Positions 23,377 to 33,053 of a stretch of DNA of 64,000 bases are shown in pieces (position 1 is the stretch's first letter; each line of letters opens with the position of its first letter). A program made the position numbers and the translations under genes. The notes beneath the pieces were generated by a model. It searched no databases and was not told the DNA's origin. It saw only the letters and a program-made list of their open reading frames with translations. Origin of the DNA: Marinobacter sp. NP-4(2019) (GTDB taxonomy: Bacteria; Pseudomonadota; Gammaproteobacteria; Pseudomonadales; Oleiphilaceae); the NCBI RefSeq assembly GCF_003994855.1, contig NZ_CP034142.1:4402001-4466000 (forward strand), read 5' to 3'.

Positions 23377-24864
23377 TCAGTGCCCCATCAGCTGGTCAAC
23401 TGCATCCGGCTTGTCGTGCACGCCGAAACGGTCAACGATGGTGGCGCTGGCTTCGTTGAGGCCGATAACCTCGACATCCGCCCCTTCACGCCGGAATTTG
23501 ATGACCACTTTGTCGAGGGCACCCACGGCGGTAATGTCCCAGAAGTGAGCACGGCTGAGGTCGATCACCACCTTGTCCAGGGCTTCCTTGAAATCAAACG
23601 AGGCGGTGAACTTCTCGGACGAACTGAAGAAAACCTGGCCAACAACACGATAGGTGCGGGTTTCCCTGGCCTCATCCAGTTCCGAGTCGACGATCATGAA
23701 GTGGCCAATCTTGTTGGCAAAGAACAGCGCCGCCAGCAGCACGCCGGCCAGCACCCCGAACGCCAGGTTGTGGGTGGCGACCACGACAATCACCGTCACC
23801 ACCATCACGATGTTGGTGGACAACGGATGTTCCTTCAGATTGCGGATGGAATCCCAGGAGAAGGTACCGATGGACACCATGATCATCACTGCCACCAGCG
23901 CCGCCATGGGGATCTGCACCAGCCAGGCATCCAGTACCAGCACCATCACCAGCAGGAAGACACCGGCCGTCAGCGTGGACAGGCGCGTACGGCCGCCAGA
24001 CTTGATGTTGATGATGGACTGACCAATCATCGCGCAGCCGGCCATCCCGCCGAGCAGTCCGGAACCGATGTTGGCAATGCCCTGGCCCTTACACTCGCGG
24101 TTGCGGTCACTGGTGGTATCGGTGAGATCGTCCACGATGGTGGCGGTCATCATCGATTCCAGCAGACCGACCACCGCCAGCGCCACGGAATACGGCAGGA
24201 TGATCATCAGGGTGTCCAGGTTCAGAGGCACATCCGGCCACAGGAAGATCGGCAGGGTGTCCGGCAGCTCACCCATATCCCCCACCGTGCGGATATCCAG
24301 GTTCAGGAACATCGCCACGGCGGTCAGACCGACAATACAGATCAGCGGGGACGGCAGGATCTTGCCCACCACCGGGATCAGCGGGAACAGGTAGATGATG
24401 CACAGACCGGCGGCGGTCATGGCGTAGACGTGCCAGGTGACGTTGGTCAGTTCCGGCAGCTGGGCCATGAAAATCAGGATCGCCAGGGCGTTGACGAAAC
24501 CGGTCACCACCGAGCGGGAGACAAAGCGCATCAGCCCGCCCAGCTTCAGGTAGCCGGCGCCGATCTGCAGTACACCGGTCAGCAAGGTCGCCGCCAGCAG
24601 GTACTCCAGGCCATGTTCTTTCACCAGCGTGACCATCAGCAGCGCCATGGCGCCGGTGGCGGCGGAGATCATGCCCGGGCGTCCGCCCACAAACGCGATG
24701 ATCACCGCAATACAGAAGGAGGCGTACAGCCCGACCTTGGGGTCCACACCCGCAATGATGGAGAATGCGATGGCTTCGGGAATCAGCGCCAACGCCACCA
24801 CGATGCCTGCCAGCAGGTCACCGCGAACATTGGAAAGCCAATTGTCTTTTATCGATTTGATCAT
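23377..24864 (-). CDS. SulP family anion transporter with STAS domain
   Basis: A 495-residue inner-membrane transporter of the SulP family (sulfate, bicarbonate or dicarboxylate). Ten to twelve hydrophobic helices run from about 15 to 385, with the family segments ALALIPEAIAFSIIAG near 24-39 and GLLGGMAGCAMIGQS near 265-279. A C-terminal STAS domain follows (about 395-490, VVIDLSRAHFWDITAVGALD). Some short SulP proteins of this type are sodium-dependent bicarbonate importers, but the substrate cannot be read from the sequence. It is the first gene of a two-gene operon with the universal stress protein. Confidence 0.88.
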   Translation of the reverse strand: MIKSIKDNWLSNVRGDLLAGIVVALALIPEAIAFSIIAGVDPKVGLYASFCIAVIIAFVGGRPGMISAATGAMALLMVTLVKEHGLEYLLAATLLTGVLQIGAGYLKLGGLMRFVSRSVVTGFVNALAILIFMAQLPELTNVTWHVYAMTAAGLCIIYLFPLIPVVGKILPSPLICIVGLTAVAMFLNLDIRTVGDMGELPDTLPIFLWPDVPLNLDTLMIILPYSVALAVVGLLESMMTATIVDDLTDTTSDRNRECKGQGIANIGSGLLGGMAGCAMIGQSIINIKSGGRTRLSTLTAGVFLLVMVLVLDAWLVQIPMAALVAVMIMVSIGTFSWDSIRNLKEHPLSTNIVMVVTVIVVVATHNLAFGVLAGVLLAALFFANKIGHFMIVDSELDEARETRTYRVVGQVFFSSSEKFTASFDFKEALDKVVIDLSRAHFWDITAVGALDKVVIKFRREGADVEVIGLNEASATIVDRFGVHDKPDAVDQLMGH

Positions 24865-24949
24865 AAATGTTTCCGGTTAATTCATAACGGCAGAACGACG
24901 GCATCCCCGCCCGACACAAAGCCGAGCGGGGAGTATAAAGCCGCAATGT

Positions 24950-26455
24950 TCAGATGTGATTAATGACCATGTACAGGCCGACGGCGCCCATCACTATCAT
25001 GTAGGGGAACGCCATCACCACCATCCGGCCGTAGGAAAGCCGCACCAATGGTGAAATGGCGGAAGTCAGCAGGAACAGGAACGCGGCCTGTCCGTTGGGG
25101 GTTGCCACACTCGGCAGGTTGGTGCCGGTGTTGATGGCAATGGCCAGGGTCTGGAAGTGGTCGTAGCTGATGCTGCCAGCATCCAGTGCCTGCTTGATCT
25201 CGCTGATATAGACGGTGGCAACGAACACGTTGTCACTGATCATTGAAAGCAGGCCGTTGGCGATAAAGAACATGCCCGGTTGCTGCTCCACCGGCAGCGA
25301 CAGAACATACTCGATAATGGGTTTGAACAGGTGCTGTTCGTGGATCACCGCCACGATGGCGAAGAACACCACCAGCAGTGAGGTGAACGGCAGGGATTCC
25401 TGGAATGCCTTGCCGATCTGGTGTTCGTCGGTGATGCCGGTGAACGAGGTGATCAGAATGATCACCAGCAGGCCGATCAGCCCCACCTCCGCCAGATGGA
25501 ACGCGAGCCCCACCACCAGCACCAGCGCCGCAATGGCCTGAATCCACAACGCGGCCTGATCGGCCTTGGTGCGTTTATTACGCTCGTTGTCGGCAAACTC
25601 TTCCAGCACCCGGCGCACCGGTTTTGGCAGACGACCGCCGTAACCGAACCAGCGCAGTTTCTCCAGCAGCCAGCAGGTGGTCAGGCCAGCGAACAACACG
25701 GGAATACTGACGGGCGCCATGTGCATGAAGAAGTTGGCGAAATCCCAGCCCACCACCTTGGCAATCAACAGGTTCTGGGGCTCACCGACCATGGTGGCCA
25801 CACCACCGAGGGCGGTACCGATCGCCCCGTGCATCAACAGGCTGCGCAGGAACGCACGGAAGTTTTCCAGGTCTTCCCGGTGCAGTTCAATTACGTCGTC
25901 ATCGCTGTTGGCGTTGTGATCCTTGTGCTGGTAGCCCTTACCGGATGCCACCTTGTGGTACACCGAGAAAAAGCCCACCGCCACGCTGATAATCACCGCC
26001 GTGACCGTCAGCGCGTCCAGGAAGGCCGACAGCAATGCGGCAGCGCTGCAGAACAGCAACGACAGCGCCGACTTGGAGCGCACACCCACCAGAATCTGGG
26101 TGAAGGTCACCAGCAGCAACTCTTTCATGAAGTAGATGCCGGCCACCATGAACATCAGCAGCAAGATCACGGGGAAGTTAGTAAGTACTTCCATATACAC
26201 CGCGTCCGGCGTGGTGAGGCCGATCAGCAGGGCCTCCACCGCCAGCAGGCCACCCGGCAGCAGCGGGTAACATTTCAGCGCCATCGCCAGGGTAAAGATG
26301 AACTCACCGATCAGTAGCCAGCCGGTAACCCCGGGACCAAACACATACAACGAGATAGGGTTGAGGATCAGGAACAGCAGGATGATCTGCTTGTACCAGA
26401 CCGGCGCCTTGCCAAGAAAGTTGTGGGTAAAACCTGAGATGACCGAAGTAGGCAT
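24950..26455 (-). CDS. nhaB: Na+/H+ antiporter NhaB
   Basis: A 501-residue inner-membrane sodium/proton antiporter. The N-terminus NFLGKAPVWYKQIILLFLI and the interior DALTVTAVIISVAVGF and GTNLPSVATPNGQAAFLFLL segments are characteristic of NhaB, and the length is close to that of the E. coli protein. It exports sodium in exchange for protons, fitting a marine lifestyle. I begin at ATG 26455; the longer frame adds 16 residues with no family support. It precedes the SulP-Usp pair on the same strand but is separated by 85 bases. Confidence 0.95.
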   Translation of the reverse strand: MPTSVISGFTHNFLGKAPVWYKQIILLFLILNPISLYVFGPGVTGWLLIGEFIFTLAMALKCYPLLPGGLLAVEALLIGLTTPDAVYMEVLTNFPVILLLMFMVAGIYFMKELLLVTFTQILVGVRSKSALSLLFCSAAALLSAFLDALTVTAVIISVAVGFFSVYHKVASGKGYQHKDHNANSDDDVIELHREDLENFRAFLRSLLMHGAIGTALGGVATMVGEPQNLLIAKVVGWDFANFFMHMAPVSIPVLFAGLTTCWLLEKLRWFGYGGRLPKPVRRVLEEFADNERNKRTKADQAALWIQAIAALVLVVGLAFHLAEVGLIGLLVIILITSFTGITDEHQIGKAFQESLPFTSLLVVFFAIVAVIHEQHLFKPIIEYVLSLPVEQQPGMFFIANGLLSMISDNVFVATVYISEIKQALDAGSISYDHFQTLAIAINTGTNLPSVATPNGQAAFLFLLTSAISPLVRLSYGRMVVMAFPYMIVMGAVGLYMVINHI

Positions 26456-26762
26456 TACAAAATCTTCTGAGTGATCGGGCGATAACGATAATGCGACAGG
26501 CAAGCCGCATCTTCCTTGATATTTGTGTACCGGTCAGTCACCCACAGGTGGTAAATATCCCCACCATTGGTCGTAGTTAACCAGCAGCACAGGTCAGCCG
26601 GATGCTAGGGCGGAGTGATCGTCAGAAAGCGTTTGTCGAGGGCGGGCATGGAACAGGTTTCCGGGTGCGCGTGTTGTTTTAGGGGCGCGAATAGTACCAG
26701 AAAAATGAATTGAGGGTAACCTGGGATTCTCCCCGGCCACCCTCGCCGTTCCCGGACCGCAA
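26456..26762. other. Gene-free interval between nhaB and gcdH
   Basis: 307 bases holding the nhaB leader and the end of the gcdH transcript. I see no gene, RNA or convincing terminator hairpin with a T-run. Confidence 0.6.
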
Positions 26763-27944
26763 TCAGAAAAACGCCTGGATGCCGGTCTGAGCGCGACCCA
26801 GGATAAGCGCATGCACATCGTGCGTGCCCTCATAGGTGTTGACCACCTCCAGGTTCACCAGATGGCGGGCCACACCGAATTCGTCACTGATGCCATTGCC
26901 CCCCAGCATGTCCCGGGCCAGACGGGCGATGTCCAGTGCCCTGCCGCAGGAATTACGCTTCATGATCGAGGTAATTTCCACTGCCGCCGTATCTTCATCC
27001 TTCATCCGTCCCAGACGCAGGCAGCCCTGCAGTGCCAGGGTGATGTCGGTCTGCATGTCCGCCAGCTTCTTCTGGATCAACTGGTTGGCGGCCAGCGGAC
27101 GGCCAAACTGCTTGCGATCCAGCACGTACTGACGGGCGGTATGCCAGCAATCTTCGGCGGCGCCCAGCGCGCCCCATGCAATACCGTAGCGGGCGGAATT
27201 CAGGCAGGTGAACGGGCCCTTGAGACCACTCACCTCCGGAAAGGCGTTTTCCTCCGGTACGAACACGCCGTCCATCACGATTTCACCGGTGATCGAGGCA
27301 CGCAGGCCCACTTTGCCGTGAATGGCCGGGGCGCTCAGGCCTTCCCACCCCTTCTCCAGGACAAAGCCGCGAATCCGCCCCTCATCATCCTTGGCCCAGA
27401 CCACAAAGACGTCGGCAATGGGACTGTTGGTGATCCACATCTTGTTGCCGGACAGGCGATAACCACCGTCGACCTTGCGCGCGCGGGTTACCATGCCGCC
27501 AGGATCGGAGCCGTGGTCCGGCTCGGTCAGGCCGAAGCAGCCAATCCACTCTCCGCTGGCCAGTCGGGGCAGATATTTCTGCCGGGTTTCCTCGTTACCG
27601 AACTCGTAGATAGGCACCATCACCAGGGACGACTGCACACTCATCATCGATCGGTAACCGGAATCGACCCGCTCCACTTCGCGTGCAATCAAGCCGTAAC
27701 AGACGTTGTTAAGGCCACTGCCGCCATATTCCGTGGGAATGGTGGCACCGAGCAGGCCGGTTTCTCCCATCTCCCGGAAGATGGCGGGATCGGTCTGCTC
27801 CTTGCGGAACGCTTCCAGCACCCGGGGTCTGAGCTTGTCCCGGGCAAACTGCCGGGCACTGTCGCGTACCATGCGCTCGTCCTCGGTCAGTTGCTGATCC
27901 AGCAACAGCGGATCTTCCCAGTTGAAACTTGCGGTGTTTGCCAT
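26763..27944 (-). CDS. gcdH: Glutaryl-CoA dehydrogenase
   Basis: A 393-residue flavoprotein acyl-CoA dehydrogenase that oxidises and decarboxylates glutaryl-CoA to crotonyl-CoA. It has the family-specific LNNVCYGLIAREVERVDSGY near 77-96, FGLTEPDHGSDPGGM near 136-150, and the catalytic Glu in VNTYEGTHDVHALILGR near 371-387. It is the last gene of the minus-strand operon with pimD, pimC and badK, where it would process the glutaryl-CoA left after one round of pimeloyl-CoA beta-oxidation. Spacing to pimD is about 49 bases. Confidence 0.93.
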   Translation of the reverse strand: MANTASFNWEDPLLLDQQLTEDERMVRDSARQFARDKLRPRVLEAFRKEQTDPAIFREMGETGLLGATIPTEYGGSGLNNVCYGLIAREVERVDSGYRSMMSVQSSLVMVPIYEFGNEETRQKYLPRLASGEWIGCFGLTEPDHGSDPGGMVTRARKVDGGYRLSGNKMWITNSPIADVFVVWAKDDEGRIRGFVLEKGWEGLSAPAIHGKVGLRASITGEIVMDGVFVPEENAFPEVSGLKGPFTCLNSARYGIAWGALGAAEDCWHTARQYVLDRKQFGRPLAANQLIQKKLADMQTDITLALQGCLRLGRMKDEDTAAVEITSIMKRNSCGRALDIARLARDMLGGNGISDEFGVARHLVNLEVVNTYEGTHDVHALILGRAQTGIQAFF

Positions 27945-27993
27945 GATATCTACCTCTTCTCGTTACTCTTTGTCGTCAAGCCGCATCAATGCG

Positions 27994-29142
27994 TCAGTTG
28001 TGGTTGGCCCTGCCGGGAACGTCCAGCAACGCCGAATAGTCTCCGAGGTGAAAATCATCGTCCCCGAACTGGTGGATCAGCATCACCAGGCGTTTGGCAT
28101 GGTGAGCAAGCGCATACTCCCAGGTCATACCAATGCCGCCATGAAGCTGGATCGCCTGCTCGGCAATCATTTGTGACGCCCGGGCCGTGATGAACTTGGC
28201 CGCCGTGAGTTTGCGGCTACGTTCCCCGGAATCCGGATCATCCGCGACGCAGGCAGCGAGAATGGTCATTGAAGTTGCCAGTTCCAGCTCGCCGCGAATG
28301 TCCGCCATGCGATGCTGTAACACCTGGAACCCGCCGATGGGGCCGCCGAACTGCTGGCGAGTCTTGAGATAGTCCAGGGTCAGCCGAAAAGCTTCTTCCA
28401 TGCTGCCCAGGGCCTCGGCACATTGTGCCGCCATTGCCCTTCCGCGCTGGTAATGCAGTGCCGACAGGGCGCTTCCGGGATGTCCCAGCAAGTCATCAGC
28501 TTCTACGTAGATATCTTCCAGCAAAAGGTCACAGGCTTGGGGGCCATCGGCGCAGGGATAGCCGATGCGCGATACCCCTTCGGATTTGGGATCAAGGATA
28601 AACAGACTGACGCCCTCAGTGCCGTCAATATGAGCGGTCACCAACAGATATCGTGCCCGTTCGCCGCCAATGACCACGCGTTTGCGGCCGTTCAGGCGCC
28701 AGCCCCGCTCACAGGGCGTGGCACGGCACTCAATCCGATCGACGTGGTAATGACTGCCCGCCTCTTCGTCCGCCACCGCCAGACGGCAATCGCCAGCAGC
28801 CACGGCGGGCAAAATGCGCTGACACTGGTCGGGAGAACCCAGTTGCTGAACCAGGCCCGCGCCATAAATCTGCGAGTGCAGATACGATTCAAGGCATAAG
28901 CTCCGGCCGAGCTCCTTCATCACCACCATGTTTTCCACACCGCTACCGCCAAAGCCATCGTAGGCCTGAGCAATAGGCACCGAGGTAATCCCGAGTTCCG
29001 ACAGCTGACGCCAAAACTCCGGACTGTCACCGGTGTCGCTGCGGTAAAACGCTTCCCGTTGTTCGAACCCATAGGTATTACGCACCAGGCGCTGTACGGT
29101 ATCCGAGAGCATTTGCTGCTCTTCGTTCAGATTGAAATCCAT
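27994..29142 (-). CDS. pimD: Pimeloyl-CoA dehydrogenase small subunit-type acyl-CoA dehydrogenase
   Basis: A 382-residue acyl-CoA dehydrogenase-fold protein starting MDFNLNEEQQMLSDTVQR. The C-terminal FAD domain (AIQLHGGIGMTWEYALAHHAKRL) is clear, while the usual catalytic-domain motifs are more divergent, as in the small subunits of heteromeric dehydrogenases. It lies directly after pimC with eight bases between them. The pair matches PimC/PimD of Rhodopseudomonas, which oxidise the dicarboxyl thioester pimeloyl-CoA. The name depends on this context and on the neighbouring bad/ali genes; a medium-chain acyl-CoA substrate is the alternative. Confidence 0.8.
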   Translation of the reverse strand: MDFNLNEEQQMLSDTVQRLVRNTYGFEQREAFYRSDTGDSPEFWRQLSELGITSVPIAQAYDGFGGSGVENMVVMKELGRSLCLESYLHSQIYGAGLVQQLGSPDQCQRILPAVAAGDCRLAVADEEAGSHYHVDRIECRATPCERGWRLNGRKRVVIGGERARYLLVTAHIDGTEGVSLFILDPKSEGVSRIGYPCADGPQACDLLLEDIYVEADDLLGHPGSALSALHYQRGRAMAAQCAEALGSMEEAFRLTLDYLKTRQQFGGPIGGFQVLQHRMADIRGELELATSMTILAACVADDPDSGERSRKLTAAKFITARASQMIAEQAIQLHGGIGMTWEYALAHHAKRLVMLIHQFGDDDFHLGDYSALLDVPGRANHN

Positions 29143-29150
29143 GGTGCCTC

Positions 29151-30347
29151 CTACAGTTCCAGAAGCCGTTTGGCGATGATGTTTTTCTGTATCTCGTTGG
29201 AGCCGCCGTAAATCGATAGCTTGCGCAAATTGAAGTACTGGCTGGCCGGCGCGGCGCTGTAATCACGGTAAAGCGGCTCGTCGTCAAAACCGGCGTTGAG
29301 TTCTTCCTCAAGGAACGGCAGGGCGTTGGGTCCCAGCGCCTTGCGTGCCAGGTCGCTGATGGCCTGGCGAATTTCCGAGCCCTGGATTTTCAGCAATGAA
29401 CTTTCCGCACCAGGGACACCACCGTCCCTGGTGGAGGCGAGGATTCTCAGGGTGCTCATTTCCACCGCCATCAGGCGCATTTCCACCTCGGCAATGCGGG
29501 CCCGGAACAGGGGTTCGTCAATCAACGGCCGGCCAGCCACCGTCTCGGCGCTCGCAATCTGCTTAAGGTGAACCAGCGCCGCTTTCGACAGCCCAATACC
29601 GGCCTGACCGGTACGCTCGTGGCTAAGCAGGTACTTGGCACAGGTCCAGCCTCGGTTTTCCTCCCCTATCAGGTTGCCTACCGGCACCCGCACGTTGTCG
29701 AAGAACACCTCGTTGACTTCGTGCTCGCCATCCAGGGTGATAATCGGTCGCACGGTGATGCCGGGGCTGTCCATATCGATCAGCAGGAAGGAGATGCCCT
29801 CCTGCTTCCTGGCGGAGGTATCGGTTCTCACCAGACAGAAGATCCGGTTGGCATGCTGCCCCAGGGTGGTCCAGGTTTTCTGACCATTGACCACGTAATG
29901 GTCGCCGTCCCGTTCGGCGCGTGTTTTCAGCCCGGCCAGATCGGAGCCAGCACCGGGTTCGGAATAGCCCTGACACCACCAGTCCTCGCCGGACAGAATG
30001 CGCGGCAGGTACCAGGATTTCTGGGCTTCGCTGCCAAAACGAATGATGACTGGCGCCACCATGTTTACGCCAAAGGAGATGATTCGGGGCGCACCGAACG
30101 CCGCACACTCTTCCTCGAAAATGTGTTTTTGCACCACCGTCCAGCCGGTACCTCCATACGCTTCCGGCCAGTTGACTGCGTACCAGCCCCGACGGTTGAG
30201 AATCCGCTGCCAGTGCAGATGATCTTCTTTCGTCAATCGCCGGCCCAGCCGGACCCTGCTGGCAATATCCGCCGGCAGGTTACTGGTCAGAAATGCCCTC
30301 ACTTCGTCGCGAAAGGCCTGCTCCTCGGGAGTGAAATGAATATCCAT
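29151..30347 (-). CDS. pimC: Pimeloyl-CoA dehydrogenase large subunit-type acyl-CoA dehydrogenase
   Basis: A 398-residue acyl-CoA dehydrogenase from ATG 30347 (MDIHFTPEEQAFRDEV). FAD and substrate motifs are visible: CQGYSEPGAGSDLAGLKTRA near 126-145, NGQKTWTT near 154-161, and the C-terminal YGGSNEIQKNIIAKRLLEL. The length and start match PimC proteins. With pimD it probably forms the heteromeric dehydrogenase that introduces the first double bond into pimeloyl-CoA. It sits between badK and pimD. A 22-residue longer frame upstream lacks family similarity. Confidence 0.82.
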   Translation of the reverse strand: MDIHFTPEEQAFRDEVRAFLTSNLPADIASRVRLGRRLTKEDHLHWQRILNRRGWYAVNWPEAYGGTGWTVVQKHIFEEECAAFGAPRIISFGVNMVAPVIIRFGSEAQKSWYLPRILSGEDWWCQGYSEPGAGSDLAGLKTRAERDGDHYVVNGQKTWTTLGQHANRIFCLVRTDTSARKQEGISFLLIDMDSPGITVRPIITLDGEHEVNEVFFDNVRVPVGNLIGEENRGWTCAKYLLSHERTGQAGIGLSKAALVHLKQIASAETVAGRPLIDEPLFRARIAEVEMRLMAVEMSTLRILASTRDGGVPGAESSLLKIQGSEIRQAISDLARKALGPNALPFLEEELNAGFDDEPLYRDYSAAPASQYFNLRKLSIYGGSNEIQKNIIAKRLLEL

Positions 30348-30378
30348 AACCTGTCCTCTGATCACTGAGCCATTACCG

Positions 30379-31152
30379 CTAGCGATGGCTCCACACGGGT
30401 TTGCGCTTCTCAAGGAAGGCGGTCATGCCTTCCTTCTGGTCCTCACTGGCAAAGCTGGCGTGGATCAACCGCCGCTCCAGGTGGACCCCTTGCTGCAATG
30501 AGGTTTCAAAGGCGTGGTTGATGGCCTCCTTGTTGAGCATGGTTGCCATCAGGGAATGGCTGGCGATTTCAGCGGCAACCGCCATGGCCTCATCCAGCAG
30601 GCGCTCGGCCGGGACAATCCGGCTCACCAGCCCGCTACGCTCTGCTTCTTCGGCATCCATGGTGCGCCCGGTCAGGCACAGGTCCATGGCCTTGGCCTTA
30701 CCCACCGCGCGGGCCAGTCTTTGGGTGCCACCGGCGCCCGGCAAGGTGCCGACTTTTACCTCCGGTTGCCCGAAGCGGGCATTGTCCGCCGCGATCAACA
30801 GGTCACACATCATCGCCAGTTCGCAGCCGCCGCCGAGGGCCAGCCCGGCCACAGCCGCAATCACCGGTTTGCGGCAACGGGTCAGCTGTTCCCAGTTGGC
30901 GGTGACAAAACCTTCCCGATAAGCCTCGGAGAACGTCAGCGGCTGCACTTCGGATATATCCGCTCCCGCGGCGAAGGCCCGGTCATTACCGGTGATCACA
31001 ATCGCGCGGATGGCGTCTTCTTGCTCCAGAGCCCTGAGAGCATCCGACAATTCGGTCATCAGAGCGTTATTGAGGGCGTTGAGAACCTCCGGCCGGTTCA
31101 GCCGGACCAACGCCACCGGACCCTGCCTTTCTAGCAATATATTGTTATACAT
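30379..31152 (-). CDS. badK: Enoyl-CoA hydratase, probably cyclohex-1-ene-1-carboxyl-CoA hydratase
   Basis: A 257-residue crotonase-fold hydratase. The oxyanion-hole segment AFAAGADISEVQ is near 58-69 and ALGGGCELAMMCD near 101-113, with the catalytic Glu in VGTLPGAGGTQRL near 129-141. All features are those of an active hydratase. In this cluster it should hydrate cyclohex-1-ene-1-carboxyl-CoA to the 2-hydroxy derivative, the step between AliB and BadH. It is the first gene of the minus-strand operon and diverges from aliA; the shared 198-base promoter region suggests common control by BadR. Ordinary beta-oxidation is the alternative role. Confidence 0.85.
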   Translation of the reverse strand: MYNNILLERQGPVALVRLNRPEVLNALNNALMTELSDALRALEQEDAIRAIVITGNDRAFAAGADISEVQPLTFSEAYREGFVTANWEQLTRCRKPVIAAVAGLALGGGCELAMMCDLLIAADNARFGQPEVKVGTLPGAGGTQRLARAVGKAKAMDLCLTGRTMDAEEAERSGLVSRIVPAERLLDEAMAVAAEIASHSLMATMLNKEAINHAFETSLQQGVHLERRLIHASFASEDQKEGMTAFLEKRKPVWSHR

Positions 31153-31242
31153 CATAACCATCTCCACGAAGAAATTCGCCATTCACTCCTTAAAAAGCCC
31201 TATTGGAACGACAACCAGTCTAGACCCCAAAAATATTTAAGG

Positions 31243-31279
31243 CAACATGTTGACATATTATTTTGGGTGGGCGTATCTT
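31243..31279 (+). promoter_or_regulatory. aliA promoter with overlapping palindrome
   Basis: TTGACA (31250-31255) and TATCTT (31274-31279) with an 18-base spacer. The palindrome CAACATGTTG (31243-31252) overlaps the -35 element and is a candidate operator for the MarR-type regulator encoded at the end of the operon. It lies in the divergent badK-aliA region. Confidence 0.55.
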
Positions 31280-31350
31280 GAAATGGAGCAATGACCTGCA
31301 CCGATCAGGTCAACCAACAACAAACACAGCGCACACAACAGGTGAATGAC

Positions 31351-33015
31351 ATGGATACTGGCATTACGCCCCAACCGGAACGTCGCTCCGCCATGGTCAA
31401 GAGCGGAGCCTGGAACGACAAGATCATTACCCAATACCTGGACAACGCCGTCGCCGCGACGCCCGACCGCACCGCCATTGTTGGCTACCGGGTGACTGAC
31501 GACACGCGCGAGTCCCTGAGCTACCGGGAATTGAACGACACTGTCACTCGAATGGCCGCAGGTCTCGCCGCCATGGGTATCGAAAAAGACGATGTCGTGG
31601 CCTGCCAGCTACCGAACTGGTGGCAGACCATCGCCCTGCACCTGGCGTGCATGCGCATTGGCGCCATCCTCAACCCGTTGATGCCGATCTTTCGTGAGCG
31701 GGAACTGCGTTTCATGCTGGCCCATGGCGACGCCAAACTACTGGTGATCCCCAAGGTCTTCCGGGGTTTCGACTACGAAGCCATGGTGGACGCGCTTGTG
31801 GAGGAACTGCCGGAGCTGAAGACTGTACTGGTGATTGACGGTGAGGGTGAGCGCAGTTTCGAGCAGCGGTTGCTGAATACCGCCTGGGAAAAGGACACGG
31901 ATACCGAAGCCCTGTTCCGCGACCGCCAGCCCACCGCCGACGATGTCATCCAGATTCTCTATACCTCCGGCACCACCGGCGAGCCCAAGGGGGTGATGCA
32001 CACCTCCAATACCCTGTTCTCCAACGTCCGCCCCTACGCCGACCGGTTACACCTGACCCCGGATGACTCGATACTGATGGCCTCGCCCCTGGCACATCAG
32101 ACCGGCTTCCTCTATGGCGTGATGATGCCGGTGTACCTGGGCACCACGGTGGTGCTGCAGGATATATGGGACGCGGAGTATGTGGCCCGGGTAATCGCCG
32201 CCGAGAAACCGGCCTTCACCATGGCCGCTACGCCGTTCCTTGCGGACCTCATCAAGATTGCCCCGCAACACGAGGGCGAACTGGATTCCCTGCGTATTTT
32301 CGTCTCCGCCGGCGCGCCCATCCCCAGTGCTTTGGTGGAACAGGCTGGCAAGACCCTGAAAGCGAAAATCGTGTCCGCCTGGGGCATGACCGAAAACGGC
32401 GCAGTCACCATGACCTGCCCGGAAGACCCGGCCGAACGCGCCAGTCAGTCCGATGGCAAGGCGCTGCCCTGGATGGACGTGAAAGTGGCCGATTTCCAGG
32501 GCAACGCCCTGCCTGCCGGTGAAGAAGGCAATCTGCTGGTGCGCGGCGCCAGCCTGTTCGTGGGTTACCTCAAGCGTCCGGAACTCTACGGCGTGGATGA
32601 CGACGGCTGGTTCGGCACCGGCGACCTCGCCCGCATGGACCCGAACGGCTACATCCGCATTACCGGTCGCACCAAGGACGTAGTGATCCGTGGCGGCGAG
32701 AACATTCCGGTGGTTGAGGTGGAGAACCTGCTCTACAAATACCCCGGCATTGCCGATGTGGCACTGGTGGGCTGCCCCGACGATCGCCTCGGAGAGCGCC
32801 TGTGCGCCTACATCACCCTCGACGACAGCGTGCCCGATGTCAGCCTTGAGGAGATCAAGGAACACCTGGTCAAACACCAGCTCTCCAAAAACTACCTGCC
32901 GGAATACCTGGAAGTGATCGAGGCCATGCCCCGCACACCATCCGGCAAGATCCAGAAATTCAAACTGCGGGAGCAGGCCAAAACCATCCGCCTGGAACCG
33001 GCAAAGCGCGCCTGA
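31351..33015 (+). CDS. aliA: Cyclohexanecarboxylate-CoA ligase
   Basis: A 554-residue ANL-family acyl-CoA synthetase. The ATP-binding loop YTSGTTGEPKG is near 203-213, the AMP motif SAWGMTEN near 344-351, and the late lysine segment PRTPSGKIQKFKLRE near 527-541. It activates a carboxylic acid to its CoA thioester via an acyl-adenylate. The downstream badH-badI-aliB-badR genes make cyclohexanecarboxylate the likely substrate, as for AliA of Rhodopseudomonas palustris. I begin at ATG 31351, with CAGGTGA upstream; the extra 20 residues from 31291 look unrelated. Confidence 0.9.
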   Translation: MDTGITPQPERRSAMVKSGAWNDKIITQYLDNAVAATPDRTAIVGYRVTDDTRESLSYRELNDTVTRMAAGLAAMGIEKDDVVACQLPNWWQTIALHLACMRIGAILNPLMPIFRERELRFMLAHGDAKLLVIPKVFRGFDYEAMVDALVEELPELKTVLVIDGEGERSFEQRLLNTAWEKDTDTEALFRDRQPTADDVIQILYTSGTTGEPKGVMHTSNTLFSNVRPYADRLHLTPDDSILMASPLAHQTGFLYGVMMPVYLGTTVVLQDIWDAEYVARVIAAEKPAFTMAATPFLADLIKIAPQHEGELDSLRIFVSAGAPIPSALVEQAGKTLKAKIVSAWGMTENGAVTMTCPEDPAERASQSDGKALPWMDVKVADFQGNALPAGEEGNLLVRGASLFVGYLKRPELYGVDDDGWFGTGDLARMDPNGYIRITGRTKDVVIRGGENIPVVEVENLLYKYPGIADVALVGCPDDRLGERLCAYITLDDSVPDVSLEEIKEHLVKHQLSKNYLPEYLEVIEAMPRTPSGKIQKFKLREQAKTIRLEPAKRA

Positions 33016-33053
33016 TCCGAACGAACCCGCTACAGCAACAGGAGCACATCATC

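Noticed and set aside
24865..24949. Terminator between nhaB and the SulP gene
   Set aside because: An imperfect CCCCGC/GCGGGG stem is present but no T-run follows on the minus strand.
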